Positions 8,938-17,906 are shown, counted from the stretch's first letter. The stretch: DNA of 64,000 nucleotides from SZUA-430 sp040080835 (GCA_040080835.1 JBEBHP010000006.1:1-64000), one strand, 5' to 3'. Notes: a model not told the origin generated them from the letters alone. Program-made: numbers and translations.

Positions 8938-9777
8938 CTATTTCTTCTCGTGCAGAAACCCTTCGACATCCTTCAGCGCTGACGCCCGCCAGCGCCAGCC
9001 CGGCAGGAAGCAGCCGAAGATCTCGAAGTGGCCAAGCTTGGGATAGATCACGGCGCGCGCTTTCGTTCCGGCATCATTCAGCGCGTCGGCCAGCATCACG
9101 CTTGCATGCGCTGCCGCCACCCGGTCGCGCCCGCCGTGCAGCAGCAGCATTGATGGGGCGCTGCCACGCACAAGCTTGATTGGGCGGGCAGAATTCGGCG
9201 CATCAAGTGACGTCGAAAAAATGTCCTTCACGCCACGCCACTTGAGCGGGTTCAGTGTGTAGGGGCCGGCAAGTCCGATCACACCCTTGATGGCCTCAGG
9301 TGTCAGCCCATGCGCCTCGAGATAACGCGGGTCGAGCGCTAGCGTCACTGAAATATGCGCGCCGGCCGAATGCCCCATTATATAAAGCTGCGAGGCATTG
9401 CCGCCCCAGCGTGCAAGATTGGCGTGCACCCACTTGAACGCCAGCGCCGCATCCTGGTTGAAGAGCGGAAAGCGGACCTGGGGGAACAGGCGATAGTCAG
9501 GGACGACGACCGCATACCCGCGCGCAGCCATCGCACGACCGAAAACACCATAGTACCAGCGCGCGCCACTGACCCACCCGCCGCCATAGTAGAAGACGAT
9601 GGTCGCCTTCACCTTGCCGTCTCGCGGAAGATAAAGATCGAGTTTTTGTCGCGGGAGTTCGCCATACGGAATGTGCCGCGTGGGAGAGGGAAGCGGACCG
9701 CTGGAAGGCGAAGATGCTTCGCGGAAATCAATCGCGCTGCCTGCATACGGGCCGTGGGCAATGCTGAGATCGGTCAT
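8938..9777 (-). CDS. Alpha/beta-hydrolase fold esterase (BD-FAE/HSL-like)
   Basis: About 279 residues. The oxyanion region reads FYYGGGWVSGARW (an HGG-type loop with Tyr in place of His), the nucleophile elbow is GHSAG, a later LLLHGGRDRV block carries the likely catalytic Asp, and PKLGHFEIF carries the likely His. This set matches carboxylesterases of the BD-FAE/esterase-lipase type that hydrolyse short acyl esters. No signal peptide is visible, so it is probably cytoplasmic. It converges on ppx (42 bases between the stops) and has no obvious pathway partner; the natural substrate is unknown. Confidence 0.88.
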   Translation of the reverse strand: MTDLSIAHGPYAGSAIDFREASSPSSGPLPSPTRHIPYGELPRQKLDLYLPRDGKVKATIVFYYGGGWVSGARWYYGVFGRAMAARGYAVVVPDYRLFPQVRFPLFNQDAALAFKWVHANLARWGGNASQLYIMGHSAGAHISVTLALDPRYLEAHGLTPEAIKGVIGLAGPYTLNPLKWRGVKDIFSTSLDAPNSARPIKLVRGSAPSMLLLHGGRDRVAAAHASVMLADALNDAGTKARAVIYPKLGHFEIFGCFLPGWRWRASALKDVEGFLHEKK

Positions 9778-9926
9778 GGGATCATGTTTCGTTCAAGCCA
9801 TGAGTGGTCGTCAAGGGCACCGGTGCTGCACCTTACCAGGCGCTTTCCTGGCTTTCGGCAGAAAACTGCGCTGTTGCTTCGCCTACTCGTATATATGGGT
9901 AACCTTGAACACAATGTCAGGGGGCT

Positions 9927-10349
9927 TCACGTCCGTTCAGCACGTCCAGCGTGCGCGATTGTGAACAGGAACGAGCTCGACCAGCCAAGCAGCAGTATGC
10001 CGATAATGGGCGTTACGCTGGCCAGAAGCCTGATTTCGCCCACGGGATAAATGTCCCCGTATCCAAGCGATGAATACGTCTCGGCCGCATAATAGTAGTA
10101 GTCCATGAAACTCATGGACCGTTCTCCGGCAAATGAGCCGATCTGGATCCACTTGGTTGCACCATAAAAAGCAGTACCGAAAAGCCCGACCTCCAGCAAA
10201 TGCACGCCGAGCAACAGCATGAATGCAATCAGGATTCCGCGTCTGCCCCGCAGCGAACGCCCGTGCAGATGTTGCAGTGCCTCGAAGTGAATGAGGACTG
10301 AAGCCGCAAGGGTGCAAACCAGGATGACGAACGTCAGCAGCGGTGCCAT
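9927..10349 (-). CDS. Two-transmembrane ion channel (K+ channel-like)
   Basis: About 140 residues from the ATG at 10349 (MAPLLTFVILV), which has GAGG nine bases upstream; the frame extends in-frame to 10388 but that extension is a polar Arg/Pro run. A first helix, a second helix (GILIAFMLLLGVHLLEVGLFG), a pore segment AAETYSSLGYGDIYP with the K+-selectivity-filter-like core LGYGD, and a final helix (VTPIIGILLLGWSSSFLFTIA) are visible. This is the Ion_trans_2 type of minimal potassium channel. No RCK or cyclic-nucleotide domain is attached, so gating is unknown. Confidence 0.82.
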   Translation of the reverse strand: MAPLLTFVILVCTLAASVLIHFEALQHLHGRSLRGRRGILIAFMLLLGVHLLEVGLFGTAFYGATKWIQIGSFAGERSMSFMDYYYYAAETYSSLGYGDIYPVGEIRLLASVTPIIGILLLGWSSSFLFTIAHAGRAERT

Positions 10350-10454
10350 GCGAGTGGGCCTCGGGGTTGGTCTGCGCGTCGTGAGCAAGGATCAGAACAG
10401 TTTTTTCGCCGGAGGGGACCGGCAAGGGGACGCTCGGTGCAGTGAACCGGAGAA

Positions 10455-10775
10455 CTACGGAGGAGCCATGCCGAGCAGGCGAATTGCTGCACGATAGTGG
10501 TGGGCACCGCGCTTCTGCAGCGACAAATGTGGCGACGCACACTCGCGGTGGGCCCTGGCGGCCAATGCTTGCGCTGATTTCAGATGCGGGTTTCCGTGCG
10601 CATCATAACGTGCGTCATTCCATCGTTGAGAGGTCATGTGACACGCTTCTGAACTGCGAACGGCGCGATGCGTGTCTGCCTTGGCATATTCCATATGATG
10701 TCCGGTGGACGCGATGGCGGGCGCGCTTGCAAACATGACGGCAGCAAGTGCTGTGCTGGTGACAAGACGTAACAT
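10455..10775 (-). CDS. Small secreted His-containing protein, unknown
   Basis: From an ATG at 10775 the frame encodes about 106 residues: a clear signal peptide (MLRLVTSTALAAVMFASAPA) followed by a His-, Ala- and Arg-rich stretch with two Cys. No domain is recognised. An upstream in-frame start at 10874 would bury the signal peptide, so 10775 is chosen, but no good ribosome-binding site precedes it (the upstream bases are pyrimidine-rich). It may be a real periplasmic protein or a chance frame; the signal peptide is the main support. Confidence 0.45.
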   Translation of the reverse strand: MLRLVTSTALAAVMFASAPAIASTGHHMEYAKADTHRAVRSSEACHMTSQRWNDARYDAHGNPHLKSAQALAARAHRECASPHLSLQKRGAHHYRAAIRLLGMAPP

Positions 10776-10944
10776 GGGGGAGGAACTTTCTGTTGGCCTG
10801 CGGTGCTCTGTCCGCCCATTCAGGCTGGTCGCAATTTCTGTCAATTGTGTGTCGACCAGATGAATTCGCATCAATGCTGGTGGACGAATGGTTGCAGGGC
10901 TAGTTTGCGTCAGTTCGGGTACATTGAGAATCTCAAGGACGACA

Positions 10945-11718
10945 ATGAGCCCGCGGGAAAATATGGCTGAGACTTCAACGCTTCATAACAAGGTGCCAGC
11001 CATCACACTCATGTTCTGGATCACCAAGATATTTGCGACGACACTGGGTGAAACCGGCGGTGACGCGGTCTCGATGTCCATGGACCTGGGATATGCGGTG
11101 GCCAGCCTCATTTTCATCGCCATTTTTTTGGCAGCCGTCACCGTTCAGGTATCGGTGCGCAGGTTCCATCCCTTCCTGTACTGGTTCGTGATCGTTGCGA
11201 CGACCACGGCGGGCACGACGGTCGCGGACTATGCGACGCGCTCGCTCGGGATCGGCTATGAGGGTGGATCGGCGCTTCTCTTCGCGACTCTGCTGGCGTC
11301 CCTCGCGATCTGGTACTGGACGGCGGGAAGTGTCTCGGTCGAACGCATCACGACGCCGCGCATCGAATACTTCTATTGGGCAACGATCCTGACCTCCCAG
11401 ACACTGGGAACGGCGCTCGGTGACTGGATGGCCGACACCAATGGCTTGGGCTATGACGGAAGCGCATTGCTTTTTGGTGCAGGGCTCCTGGCGCTGGGCG
11501 GGCTCTACTACACGACAGCCATCTCCCGGACGCTCCTGTTCTGGTCAGCGTTCATCCTGACCCGGCCGCTTGGTGCTGTCGTTGGCGATTTTCTGGACAA
11601 GCCCGTGGACCATGGGGGCCTTGCGCTCGACCGCTTTCTTGCAACGGCGGTACTGGTCGCGCTGATGGTTGTGTTCGTACTGCTCAGTGGGCGCAACACG
11701 GAGCGCACAACGCAATAG
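10945..11718 (+). CDS. COG4705-type membrane protein with four internal repeats
   Basis: About 257 residues starting at ATG 10945, five bases after AAGGA. The protein is four diverged copies of a two-helix unit, each helix pair carrying a motif like TLGxxxGD: KIFATTLGETGGDAVS, TTTAGTTVADYATRS, TSQTLGTALGDWMADT and TRPLGAVVGDFLDKP, with GLGYDGSALLF or GIGYEGGSALLF following units two and three. This matches the uncharacterised membrane-anchored proteins of COG4705. Conserved Thr/Gly/Asp in the helices look like a buried polar site, as in a transporter or channel, but no function is known. Confidence 0.78.
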   Translation: MSPRENMAETSTLHNKVPAITLMFWITKIFATTLGETGGDAVSMSMDLGYAVASLIFIAIFLAAVTVQVSVRRFHPFLYWFVIVATTTAGTTVADYATRSLGIGYEGGSALLFATLLASLAIWYWTAGSVSVERITTPRIEYFYWATILTSQTLGTALGDWMADTNGLGYDGSALLFGAGLLALGGLYYTTAISRTLLFWSAFILTRPLGAVVGDFLDKPVDHGGLALDRFLATAVLVALMVVFVLLSGRNTERTTQ

Positions 11719-11727
11719 GTCGGGCGT

Positions 11728-13356
11728 TCAGTTCAAGGGTGTCGAGAACGTGACCAGCAATGCGTGGCCGCCATCGCGCTCGCGCAACCCGTTGCCTGCA
11801 TTGTCGCTGCCATTGCTGAAATCATATCGGTACTCAAGCTTCAGCTTCGCATCCGGACGATTGAGCTCGTCACGCACATAGTCCGAAACATCGACGCTGA
11901 GCTGCAATTGCCTTGTCTTGGCGCGTGCCGCCAGGTTGTCGTCGACGATTTGCGACTGCGCATCCGCCGCGCCGAAACGAAGCTCCACCTTGGGACCGTG
12001 CTCGGGTTCGTAGGCGATCGAAACATGCGGTGCTGTCTGGCTGTCGGAATTCCGGACGCCCAGGACCTCGTCATTGGTCTGGATCAGTGACAGCCCGGCG
12101 CCAAACTTCCAGTTGCCCCTGCGAACACTGTGCGAAATATCGGCATAGCGGTCACTCGACTGCGACAGCTTCACGCCATCCTCCACGCCGGGAGTAATGA
12201 GGTCGGTGGTGATCTTGCGTTGCCAGAAGCTTGCCGTGGTTTCGCCGAGCCGCGTATCCCAGGTCATCGCCATGTTGGCCGTTGTAACCTTGTCGCGCGG
12301 GCCTGTCGTGAACTCCGCCCGCACCACGTCTCCGCGTTCAAAGCCGCCACTGACCGAGGTGGGCAGGATGAACCGGACCGGGTCAATCGCGTCAGCAACT
12401 GCCGAGGGCAAAACGTCCGCAACCATCAAGTCGGCGGTGATACCCGAATATGTCGTCCGCTTGAGCCATTGCCCGCCATTGATCAGGTTGAACTCGGAAC
12501 CCTGGCGCCGGTAAACCTGCAGTTCCGACTTCGCAAACCCCAGAACGACCTGCTCGCGCTTGCGAGCCTCGTTCCTGGTTTCATAGTCCTGGTAACCAAC
12601 CGTGACGTTGGCGTCACCGAACTCGAGCCGGGACGATACATTGGACCAGCTCCCGGGCAGCACCATCTGTCCGGTCGGCAGCTCGCTGAAGTTCAGGGCA
12701 AACTGGTCGGAGATATGTCCGAACTCGCCGTCAACCATCAGCCTCAGCTTGCCTGAGTCAATCAGCTTCGCAGCAAAGCGATGACGTCTTGTCAGGTCCT
12801 GAGTGCGCACGTCACGGGCAGTCTCGCGCAGTTGCGGATCGCGGAAGTCGCGCCGGTCAAGATTTACGCTGTCATCAATGATGTCAGAGCTGAAATTGAC
12901 TCGACCGTCCAGAAACTGCGAGCTGAGGCTGTAGGTCTGCGCGGTTAACCCGCCGCTCGCAAAGTCGAGGCCCTCTGCAATATGGCTGACTTTCGCAGAA
13001 ACGGATGGTTGAAGCTGAACCGTGCTGGAAGAAAATTTCGCCAGCAGGCCTGGTGCAGACGCGTCGTTCGAGAATTCGAGAGAGCTGAGGCGCGGATACT
13101 GAAAGTCCGAGCTGGGCTTCAGGTAGAGGTTAAGATCAAACTGTCGTTTCAGTGCAGGCCTGTACAGTGTGATTGGCTCATTACGTGACGCCGCGGAATT
13201 AATTCCCGGGTCGGAAAGAACGGCCGGTATGACCCAGTAAGGCTGAACCGGGTCGGCGAGGGCCGCAGAATTGCTGAATGCAACCAGCGAAGTGCACGAC
13301 AACAACAGCGTGCTGAACCTTAAGGTTGCCAGATGACTTGGTACATTTTGGGCCAT
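11728..13356 (-). CDS. Secreted beta-rich protein, possible outer-membrane barrel
   Basis: About 542 residues. A signal peptide (FSTLLLSCTSLVAFSNSAALADP) leads into a long stretch of alternating hydrophobic/polar segments with frequent aromatic residues and repeated short strands such as GDANVTVGYQDYE and PKVELRFGAADA, as in outer-membrane beta barrels. It ends LLVTFSTPLN rather than with the usual terminal Phe or Trp, so membrane insertion is not proven. I do not recognise the family. It stands divergent to the LuxR gene across a 1-kb intergenic region rich in inverted repeats, which may control it. Confidence 0.6.
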   Translation of the reverse strand: MAQNVPSHLATLRFSTLLLSCTSLVAFSNSAALADPVQPYWVIPAVLSDPGINSAASRNEPITLYRPALKRQFDLNLYLKPSSDFQYPRLSSLEFSNDASAPGLLAKFSSSTVQLQPSVSAKVSHIAEGLDFASGGLTAQTYSLSSQFLDGRVNFSSDIIDDSVNLDRRDFRDPQLRETARDVRTQDLTRRHRFAAKLIDSGKLRLMVDGEFGHISDQFALNFSELPTGQMVLPGSWSNVSSRLEFGDANVTVGYQDYETRNEARKREQVVLGFAKSELQVYRRQGSEFNLINGGQWLKRTTYSGITADLMVADVLPSAVADAIDPVRFILPTSVSGGFERGDVVRAEFTTGPRDKVTTANMAMTWDTRLGETTASFWQRKITTDLITPGVEDGVKLSQSSDRYADISHSVRRGNWKFGAGLSLIQTNDEVLGVRNSDSQTAPHVSIAYEPEHGPKVELRFGAADAQSQIVDDNLAARAKTRQLQLSVDVSDYVRDELNRPDAKLKLEYRYDFSNGSDNAGNGLRERDGGHALLVTFSTPLN

Positions 13357-14420
13357 TGTGATCCATGCTCCGCAAAAATCACGCCTTGAGCCGGATCATC
13401 CGTCGCGGGCGCTAAAGGGTGGCGCCGCAGCTTTTTTGCTGCGTCGTCAACACGTTTTCTCGTTGCAGTGCATCACAATGGATATGGCGGACCACTGTCC
13501 GCAGGCGTTTAACGCACGCCAAAGCCCCTTACGCATGGCCGCCCTCCCTAGGCGATTTCCGCGTGACCGCTCTTTCGAAGCACCTTCAAAAGAGAATCAC
13601 GCAGCACTTATTCTGTGTACAGCGTAATCCCACTTTCGGGATTGTCCTAGAGGTAGATGAAAAAATTTTCAGCATGCTGAATGTTTGCATTAAGGGAGTC
13701 GCACGAGGTGCGCTCTCGTTCTCTCGACTCTGTTACGACTTGTTTCAATCGCAATTGAACAATGGAACTTGCTTGCATGGTTGTGAGTTATCATGAAGCA
13801 AGGAGAAAATTTGATGCTGCGTTGCAGCGATGATGCGACCGGTGGTTCAAAGCCGGCGGTTCAAGGGTAGAGAGACGGGCGTGAGGTGGTTTCGAGGTCG
13901 GAGCGAATTCAAGCTTCCATGTCCGCTTCCGAACCGGGCAGACGTGACCGCATCTTGGATGTCAGCCCCGTTCCAACGGTGGTTTGAATGCATGTCATGT
14001 GCAGGTGCGAGACCTGTCAAATCAGGTATTTGGTGCCGCCACGCATGACAGGTCGAAGTGTCTGTCATTCCGGTGTAATCCAAAGTGGCTGAACGGCTTT
14101 TATTCCTGCTATTCCAAGGTATTTTCGAATTAATCTTGATCGCAATATGTCGCTTGTTGGACCCGTGGATGCATTGCACCAAAAGATAAAACAGGGCACA
14201 TTTGTAGATACTGCGATTCAGTAAGGTGAGCCAACGACTTCAAGTTGTCGATCACCTTGACCGGCACGGACAGGGCAGTTGTTCTTGACCTTCCGGTTTG
14301 CTGACATGCTTTGCTCTGACTTTCATCCTGAGCTGGAGGCTGCAGTGCCTGGGTCGACATTTGCCAGACTTGGCAGTCTTGAATTGGAGAATTTTCATTG
14401 CAACTCGGCGCAACTTCTAA
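13357..14420. promoter_or_regulatory. 1-kb intergenic region dense in inverted repeats
   Basis: No convincing gene lies here; the open frames are short and lack domains. It holds several dyads: GCGGAC-CACT-GTCCGC at 13487-13502; the 14-base perfect palindrome TTCAGCATGCTGAA at 13668-13681; a TTGTTTCAAT/ATTGAACAA dyad at 13740-13762; ACCTG-N6-CAGGT at 14012-14027; the nine-base arms GACCTGTCA and TGACAGGTC at 14011-14019 and 14046-14054; ATGACAG-N10-CTGTCAT at 14045-14068; and TGCCA-N4-TGGCA about 50 bases upstream of the LuxR gene. The 13.6-14.2 kb part looks more AT-rich than the flanking genes. It probably holds divergent promoters and operators for the secreted beta-rich protein and the LuxR gene. 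Confidence 0.55.
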
Positions 14421-15143
14421 ATGACAGACCATTATTCAGGCCTTTGTGAAACTCTGAACCGAATTTCATCTGCAACGACTTCCAACCTGGTCTGGTCGGC
14501 CCTGAAGGAATTGGCAGCACACTACGGCTACACATTTCTGTCTGCGGTGGCGGCGCCCATGCAGACCAGCAAAATTCAGGACAGTCTGCTTTATTCCGAT
14601 GCCCGCAAACAGATGTTCGTCGAATTTGATCGTAACCTGACTTACGCAAATCATCCATTCGTGAGGCGGGCGATGAGATCAACCGCTCCGTTTACGGTAA
14701 CCGAGTTTCGAAAGGACAACGGAGATGTGGATCCGGTCTGGTTCGAGCACATGCACGAAACCGTGAAGCATGGTGAAGGCCTGCTCGTACCCGTGTTCAA
14801 GGATCAGGAATTTGCCGGCGGAATAAGTTTTGGCGGCAAGTCACCTGACACATCGGCGATAGTTAAGTCGACCATGCAGGTCGCATCCCACGCAGCCTTC
14901 GATCGCGTTGAAGAATTAAGGGATCAAAAGGCGCCTCAGTCCGCCATCGCCCTTTCTGTGCGGGAAACCCAGTGCCTCGGCTACATTGCCACCGGGCACG
15001 AAGACGATGAAATCAGCCGTCTTCTGGGCATCAGTCCCAGAACTGTGCGATTTCACGTCGACAGCGCCAAGACAAAGCTGGGTGTGTCGTCCCGCGTGCA
15101 GGCAGTCACAAAAGCGCTGCGGGAACGCATCATTTCGGTCTGA
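14421..15143 (+). CDS. LuxR-family regulator (LuxR solo)
   Basis: About 240 residues: an N-terminal autoinducer-binding-type domain (residues about 15-165) and a C-terminal GerE/LuxR helix-turn-helix (LSVRETQCLGYIATG, EISRLLGISPRTVRFHV, AKTKLGVSSRVQAV). Aligned by eye to TraR, the ligand-pocket residues Trp57, Tyr61, Asp70 and Trp85 become Met, Phe, His (in ANHPFV) and Val, while the later Gly (GEGLLVPV) is kept. It may therefore not bind ordinary acyl-homoserine lactones. No luxI-like synthase is encoded in the window. No strong ribosome-binding site precedes ATG 14421, and several dyads lie upstream. Confidence 0.88.
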   Translation: MTDHYSGLCETLNRISSATTSNLVWSALKELAAHYGYTFLSAVAAPMQTSKIQDSLLYSDARKQMFVEFDRNLTYANHPFVRRAMRSTAPFTVTEFRKDNGDVDPVWFEHMHETVKHGEGLLVPVFKDQEFAGGISFGGKSPDTSAIVKSTMQVASHAAFDRVEELRDQKAPQSAIALSVRETQCLGYIATGHEDDEISRLLGISPRTVRFHVDSAKTKLGVSSRVQAVTKALRERIISV

Positions 15144-15210
15144 GGCCCCTCGTTTCCATCCGCCCGTTTATGCTAAACCTGCCGGGGGATGACTTTGGGG
15201 GAGGGTTAAA

Positions 15211-15540
15211 GTGCGCCGCTGGCTTTGGCCTTACGCACTTCTGGCGATCGTTTTGACACTCATGGGCGCTGGCTTGATGGTCTCGATGCTGACCAGTCTC
15301 GGCGACGCCAGGATCGGGGGCAGAATCGCGGCCGCCGACGCACTCGTCATCGAACCTGCCAAGGGGGTGCTGATCTCCCTGCTCGACTTCATCGCGCCTT
15401 TCGAAGTGCCTGGATGGGTCAAGACACTTTACGCCAATCTGGTGATCCTGGCTGGTGGCGCCATGGTGCTGTCACTGGCAATGGGCATCCTGCTTTTGCC
15501 GATCTTCTATGCCGTTTACCGCGGGTCTCGTCCCGACTAG
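15211..15540 (+). CDS. Small two-helix membrane protein, unknown
   Basis: About 109 residues starting with GTG at 15211, which follows an exceptionally strong purine-rich ribosome-binding stretch (GGGGGAGGG). Two transmembrane segments are evident (YALLAIVLTLMGAGLMVSML near the start and VILAGGAMVLSLAMGILLLPIFY near the end) with an intervening amphipathic loop. No domain is recognised. It follows the LuxR gene on the same strand after 67 bases. A GC-rich seven-base hairpin at 15588-15613 lies just downstream but has no T-run. Confidence 0.65.
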   Translation: MRRWLWPYALLAIVLTLMGAGLMVSMLTSLGDARIGGRIAAADALVIEPAKGVLISLLDFIAPFEVPGWVKTLYANLVILAGGAMVLSLAMGILLLPIFYAVYRGSRPD

Positions 15541-15688
15541 CCGTCAGCATTACGCCCTTCTGGCTCTTTTCGGCCTTCACGGCCCTGCCGCCGCAGTTCA
15601 AATGATGCGGCGGTGACAATCGAGACCTTGCCTAAGTGGTCAGGATGAGGCTCATTTCCACTCGCATCAGTGGTGGGGCCTGACGCTA

Positions 15689-16534
15689 GTGAATACTTGC
15701 GGTGAAAACACTGCTTTGAATTGCGCAGTCAGCAGCTTGCCGTGGATCATTGTGATCCTGACGGTGGTCGCGCTGGCGTTGATTGTGCTCCGCTATTATT
15801 TGCAGGGAAGGGATCGCGGGTCGAACCCGGACAAGTCGTCCGCTCCGAATTCCCGGCCGCCAGCCCCATCACCTCCGAAGTCATCGACTCCATCGCAAGT
15901 CAGGCCACCAGCCGCACCATCGCCTCCAAAGACTCCAGATCCCGACAGCAAGCCACCGCCAAAGCCGACGCCATTGCAGGTCCGCTTCAGTGACCCCCCG
16001 GACCTCAAGCTCTCGCATTTCAAGGGTGACGTTGGCATTCAGGACGATTTCGCCGACCTGATGAGCGCCACTTTGCTGTCGGCGCAGGGCTGGAAGCAAC
16101 TTCCATCAAGGTTTCAGCGCGACCGCGGCATTGGTGGGCTGTTCGTTCGCGAGGTCCGCGGCGGTGGTGGATACGAGTGCCTGGCGATCGACAGTCTGTC
16201 AAACGGCTCCAGCTACGATCCCGCTTCGATGAGCGATGCGAAGGTGGCGGCTGACATCGCACAGCTTTATGAACTTGGCGCTTTTTCAAAGCACACGGCC
16301 GACGAGTTGATGCGCGGTCTGCACCAGGGGGCGTCCTTCTTTCGCAAGGAGCTGTGGCGCCACGATCTGTCGTCGGGCCTGACCACCATCTGCGAGTTGG
16401 GTCGCAAGGGTGAAAAGGGACGCTCTGTCACGCGATCCAATGCCCGGCTCATGTCCGCACTCTATCTGTCGCTCGTCCAATTTGATCGCGATGCGGTCTA
16501 TCTGGGCGAGCCACCGGTCATCGATGAAGGTTGA
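15689..16534 (+). CDS. Single-pass membrane protein with Pro-rich linker, unknown
   Basis: About 281 residues from GTG 15689. One N-terminal transmembrane helix (SLPWIIVILTVVALALIVL) is followed by a 60-residue linker of Pro, Ser and Lys (repeated PPK/PPA units) and then a globular domain of about 180 residues starting near FSDPPDLKLSHFKGD. The globular part contains FVREVRGGGGYECLAI and a helical C-terminus. The layout suggests a cell-envelope anchor holding a domain away from the membrane. I recognise no family. It is monocistronic or weakly linked to the small membrane protein upstream. Confidence 0.6.
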   Translation: MNTCGENTALNCAVSSLPWIIVILTVVALALIVLRYYLQGRDRGSNPDKSSAPNSRPPAPSPPKSSTPSQVRPPAAPSPPKTPDPDSKPPPKPTPLQVRFSDPPDLKLSHFKGDVGIQDDFADLMSATLLSAQGWKQLPSRFQRDRGIGGLFVREVRGGGGYECLAIDSLSNGSSYDPASMSDAKVAADIAQLYELGAFSKHTADELMRGLHQGASFFRKELWRHDLSSGLTTICELGRKGEKGRSVTRSNARLMSALYLSLVQFDRDAVYLGEPPVIDEG

Positions 16535-16649
16535 AACACACGGTATGATGTGAAACCACCGGTTTGGCCGGCGTTCTCTTGAAGGTGGAGGCTTGGCTCA
16601 AACTGGTTTATGCTGGCCGGAACAGCCATCACAGAACCGGACCCTGCCA

Positions 16650-17906
16650 ATGAGCACCGCCCATACCAGCCCTTCGAAATCCCAGCGCAGCCCGATATAT
16701 GACGTGCCGCTTGCGTCATTGAACCCGGCGCAGCCAGCCCTGTTCCAGCAGGACGCGATGTGGCCGATTTTTGAGCGCCTGCGCAAGGAAGACCCGGTTC
16801 ACTTCACGCCTGACAGCGAATACGGCCCGTACTGGTCAATCACCAAGTACCACGACATTGTTGCTGTCGACACCAACCATCAGGTTTTCTCGTCGGAACC
16901 GTCGATCACGATCGTCGATCCGACATTGAACGGTGGCCCGCTGCCGATGTTCATCGCGATGGACCCGCCAAAGCACGACATCCAGCGCAAGATCGTGAGC
17001 CCGGCCGTGTCCCCGATGAACCTCGAACGCCTGGCGCCGCTGATACGCGAGCGTGCGGCCGGCATTCTTGACGGCCTGCCCATCGGCGAACAGTTCGACT
17101 GGGTCGACAAGGTGTCGATGGAGCTGACCGCCATGACTCTGGCGACCCTTTTCGACATACCGCAAAGCGATCGCCGCAAGCTCACCTACTGGTCGGACGT
17201 CGTCACGGCGGTACCTGGTCACGGCCTCATCGACACCTTCGAGCAGAAGATGGCAATCTTCCAGGAATACCACGCTTACTTCACGAACATCTGGAACCAG
17301 CGGGTCAATGCGGATCCTGGCAGCGACCTGATATCGATGCTGGCGCACAGTCCGGCCACCCGCAACATGGAGCCGCGCGAATACTTTGGCAACATCGTGC
17401 TGCTGACGGTGGGCGGCAACGACACCACGCGCAACACGATCACGGGCTCTGTTCTCGCCCTCAACCAGAACCAGGACCAGTACAGGAAGCTTCGCGAAAA
17501 CCCGGGACTGATCCCCTCAATGGTATCTGAGACGATCCGCTGGCAGACCCCCTTGGCTCACATGCGACGCAACGCGATGCAGGACATCGACTTCCAGGGC
17601 AAGAAGATCCGCAAGGGCGACAAGGTCGTGATGTGGTACGTATCGGGCAATCGCGACGACGAAGTGATCGAGAATCCGAACTCCTACATCATCGACCGCG
17701 AACGCCATCGCCAGCATCTATCCTTCGGTTTCGGCATCCACCGCTGTGTCGGCAACCGTCTGGCCGAATTGCAACTGACCATCATCTGGGAAGAAATCCT
17801 GAAGCGCTTCCCTGACATCGAAGTCGTTGGTGAGCCAAAGCGGTCTTTCTCGACTTTCGTGAAGGGCTACGAAAGCCTGCCGGTCATCATCCGCAAGAAG
17901 AACTGA
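16650..17906 (+). CDS. Cytochrome P450, CYP153 family (terminal hydroxylase)
   Basis: About 418 residues from ATG 16650; a TTG start at 16593 would add 19 non-family residues. Matches to CYP153 run along the whole length: EEDPVH-like KEDPVHFT, FGPYWS-like YGPYWSITKY, LPMFIAMDPPKHD, the oxygen-binding I-helix GGNDTTRN (about 255-262), ExxR at SETIR, WQTPLAHMRR, VVMWYVSGNRD, and the heme loop LSFGFGIHRCVG with axial Cys near residue 366. CYP153 enzymes are soluble omega-hydroxylases of n-alkanes or fatty acids needing ferredoxin and ferredoxin reductase; neither is encoded nearby. The chain-length range cannot be read from sequence. Confidence 0.93.
   Translation: MSTAHTSPSKSQRSPIYDVPLASLNPAQPALFQQDAMWPIFERLRKEDPVHFTPDSEYGPYWSITKYHDIVAVDTNHQVFSSEPSITIVDPTLNGGPLPMFIAMDPPKHDIQRKIVSPAVSPMNLERLAPLIRERAAGILDGLPIGEQFDWVDKVSMELTAMTLATLFDIPQSDRRKLTYWSDVVTAVPGHGLIDTFEQKMAIFQEYHAYFTNIWNQRVNADPGSDLISMLAHSPATRNMEPREYFGNIVLLTVGGNDTTRNTITGSVLALNQNQDQYRKLRENPGLIPSMVSETIRWQTPLAHMRRNAMQDIDFQGKKIRKGDKVVMWYVSGNRDDEVIENPNSYIIDRERHRQHLSFGFGIHRCVGNRLAELQLTIIWEEILKRFPDIEVVGEPKRSFSTFVKGYESLPVIIRKKN

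Noticed and set aside
9355..10050. 231-codon forward frame across the esterase and channel genes
   Set aside because: Antisense to two real genes, no domain.
13357..14420. A luxI-type synthase next to the LuxR gene
   Set aside because: None of the short frames carries the conserved LuxI Arg/Trp/Asp pattern; the region looks regulatory.
15588..15613. GC hairpin as a rho-independent terminator of the small membrane-protein gene
   Set aside because: Seven-base stem lies close to the stop but no T-run follows on either strand.
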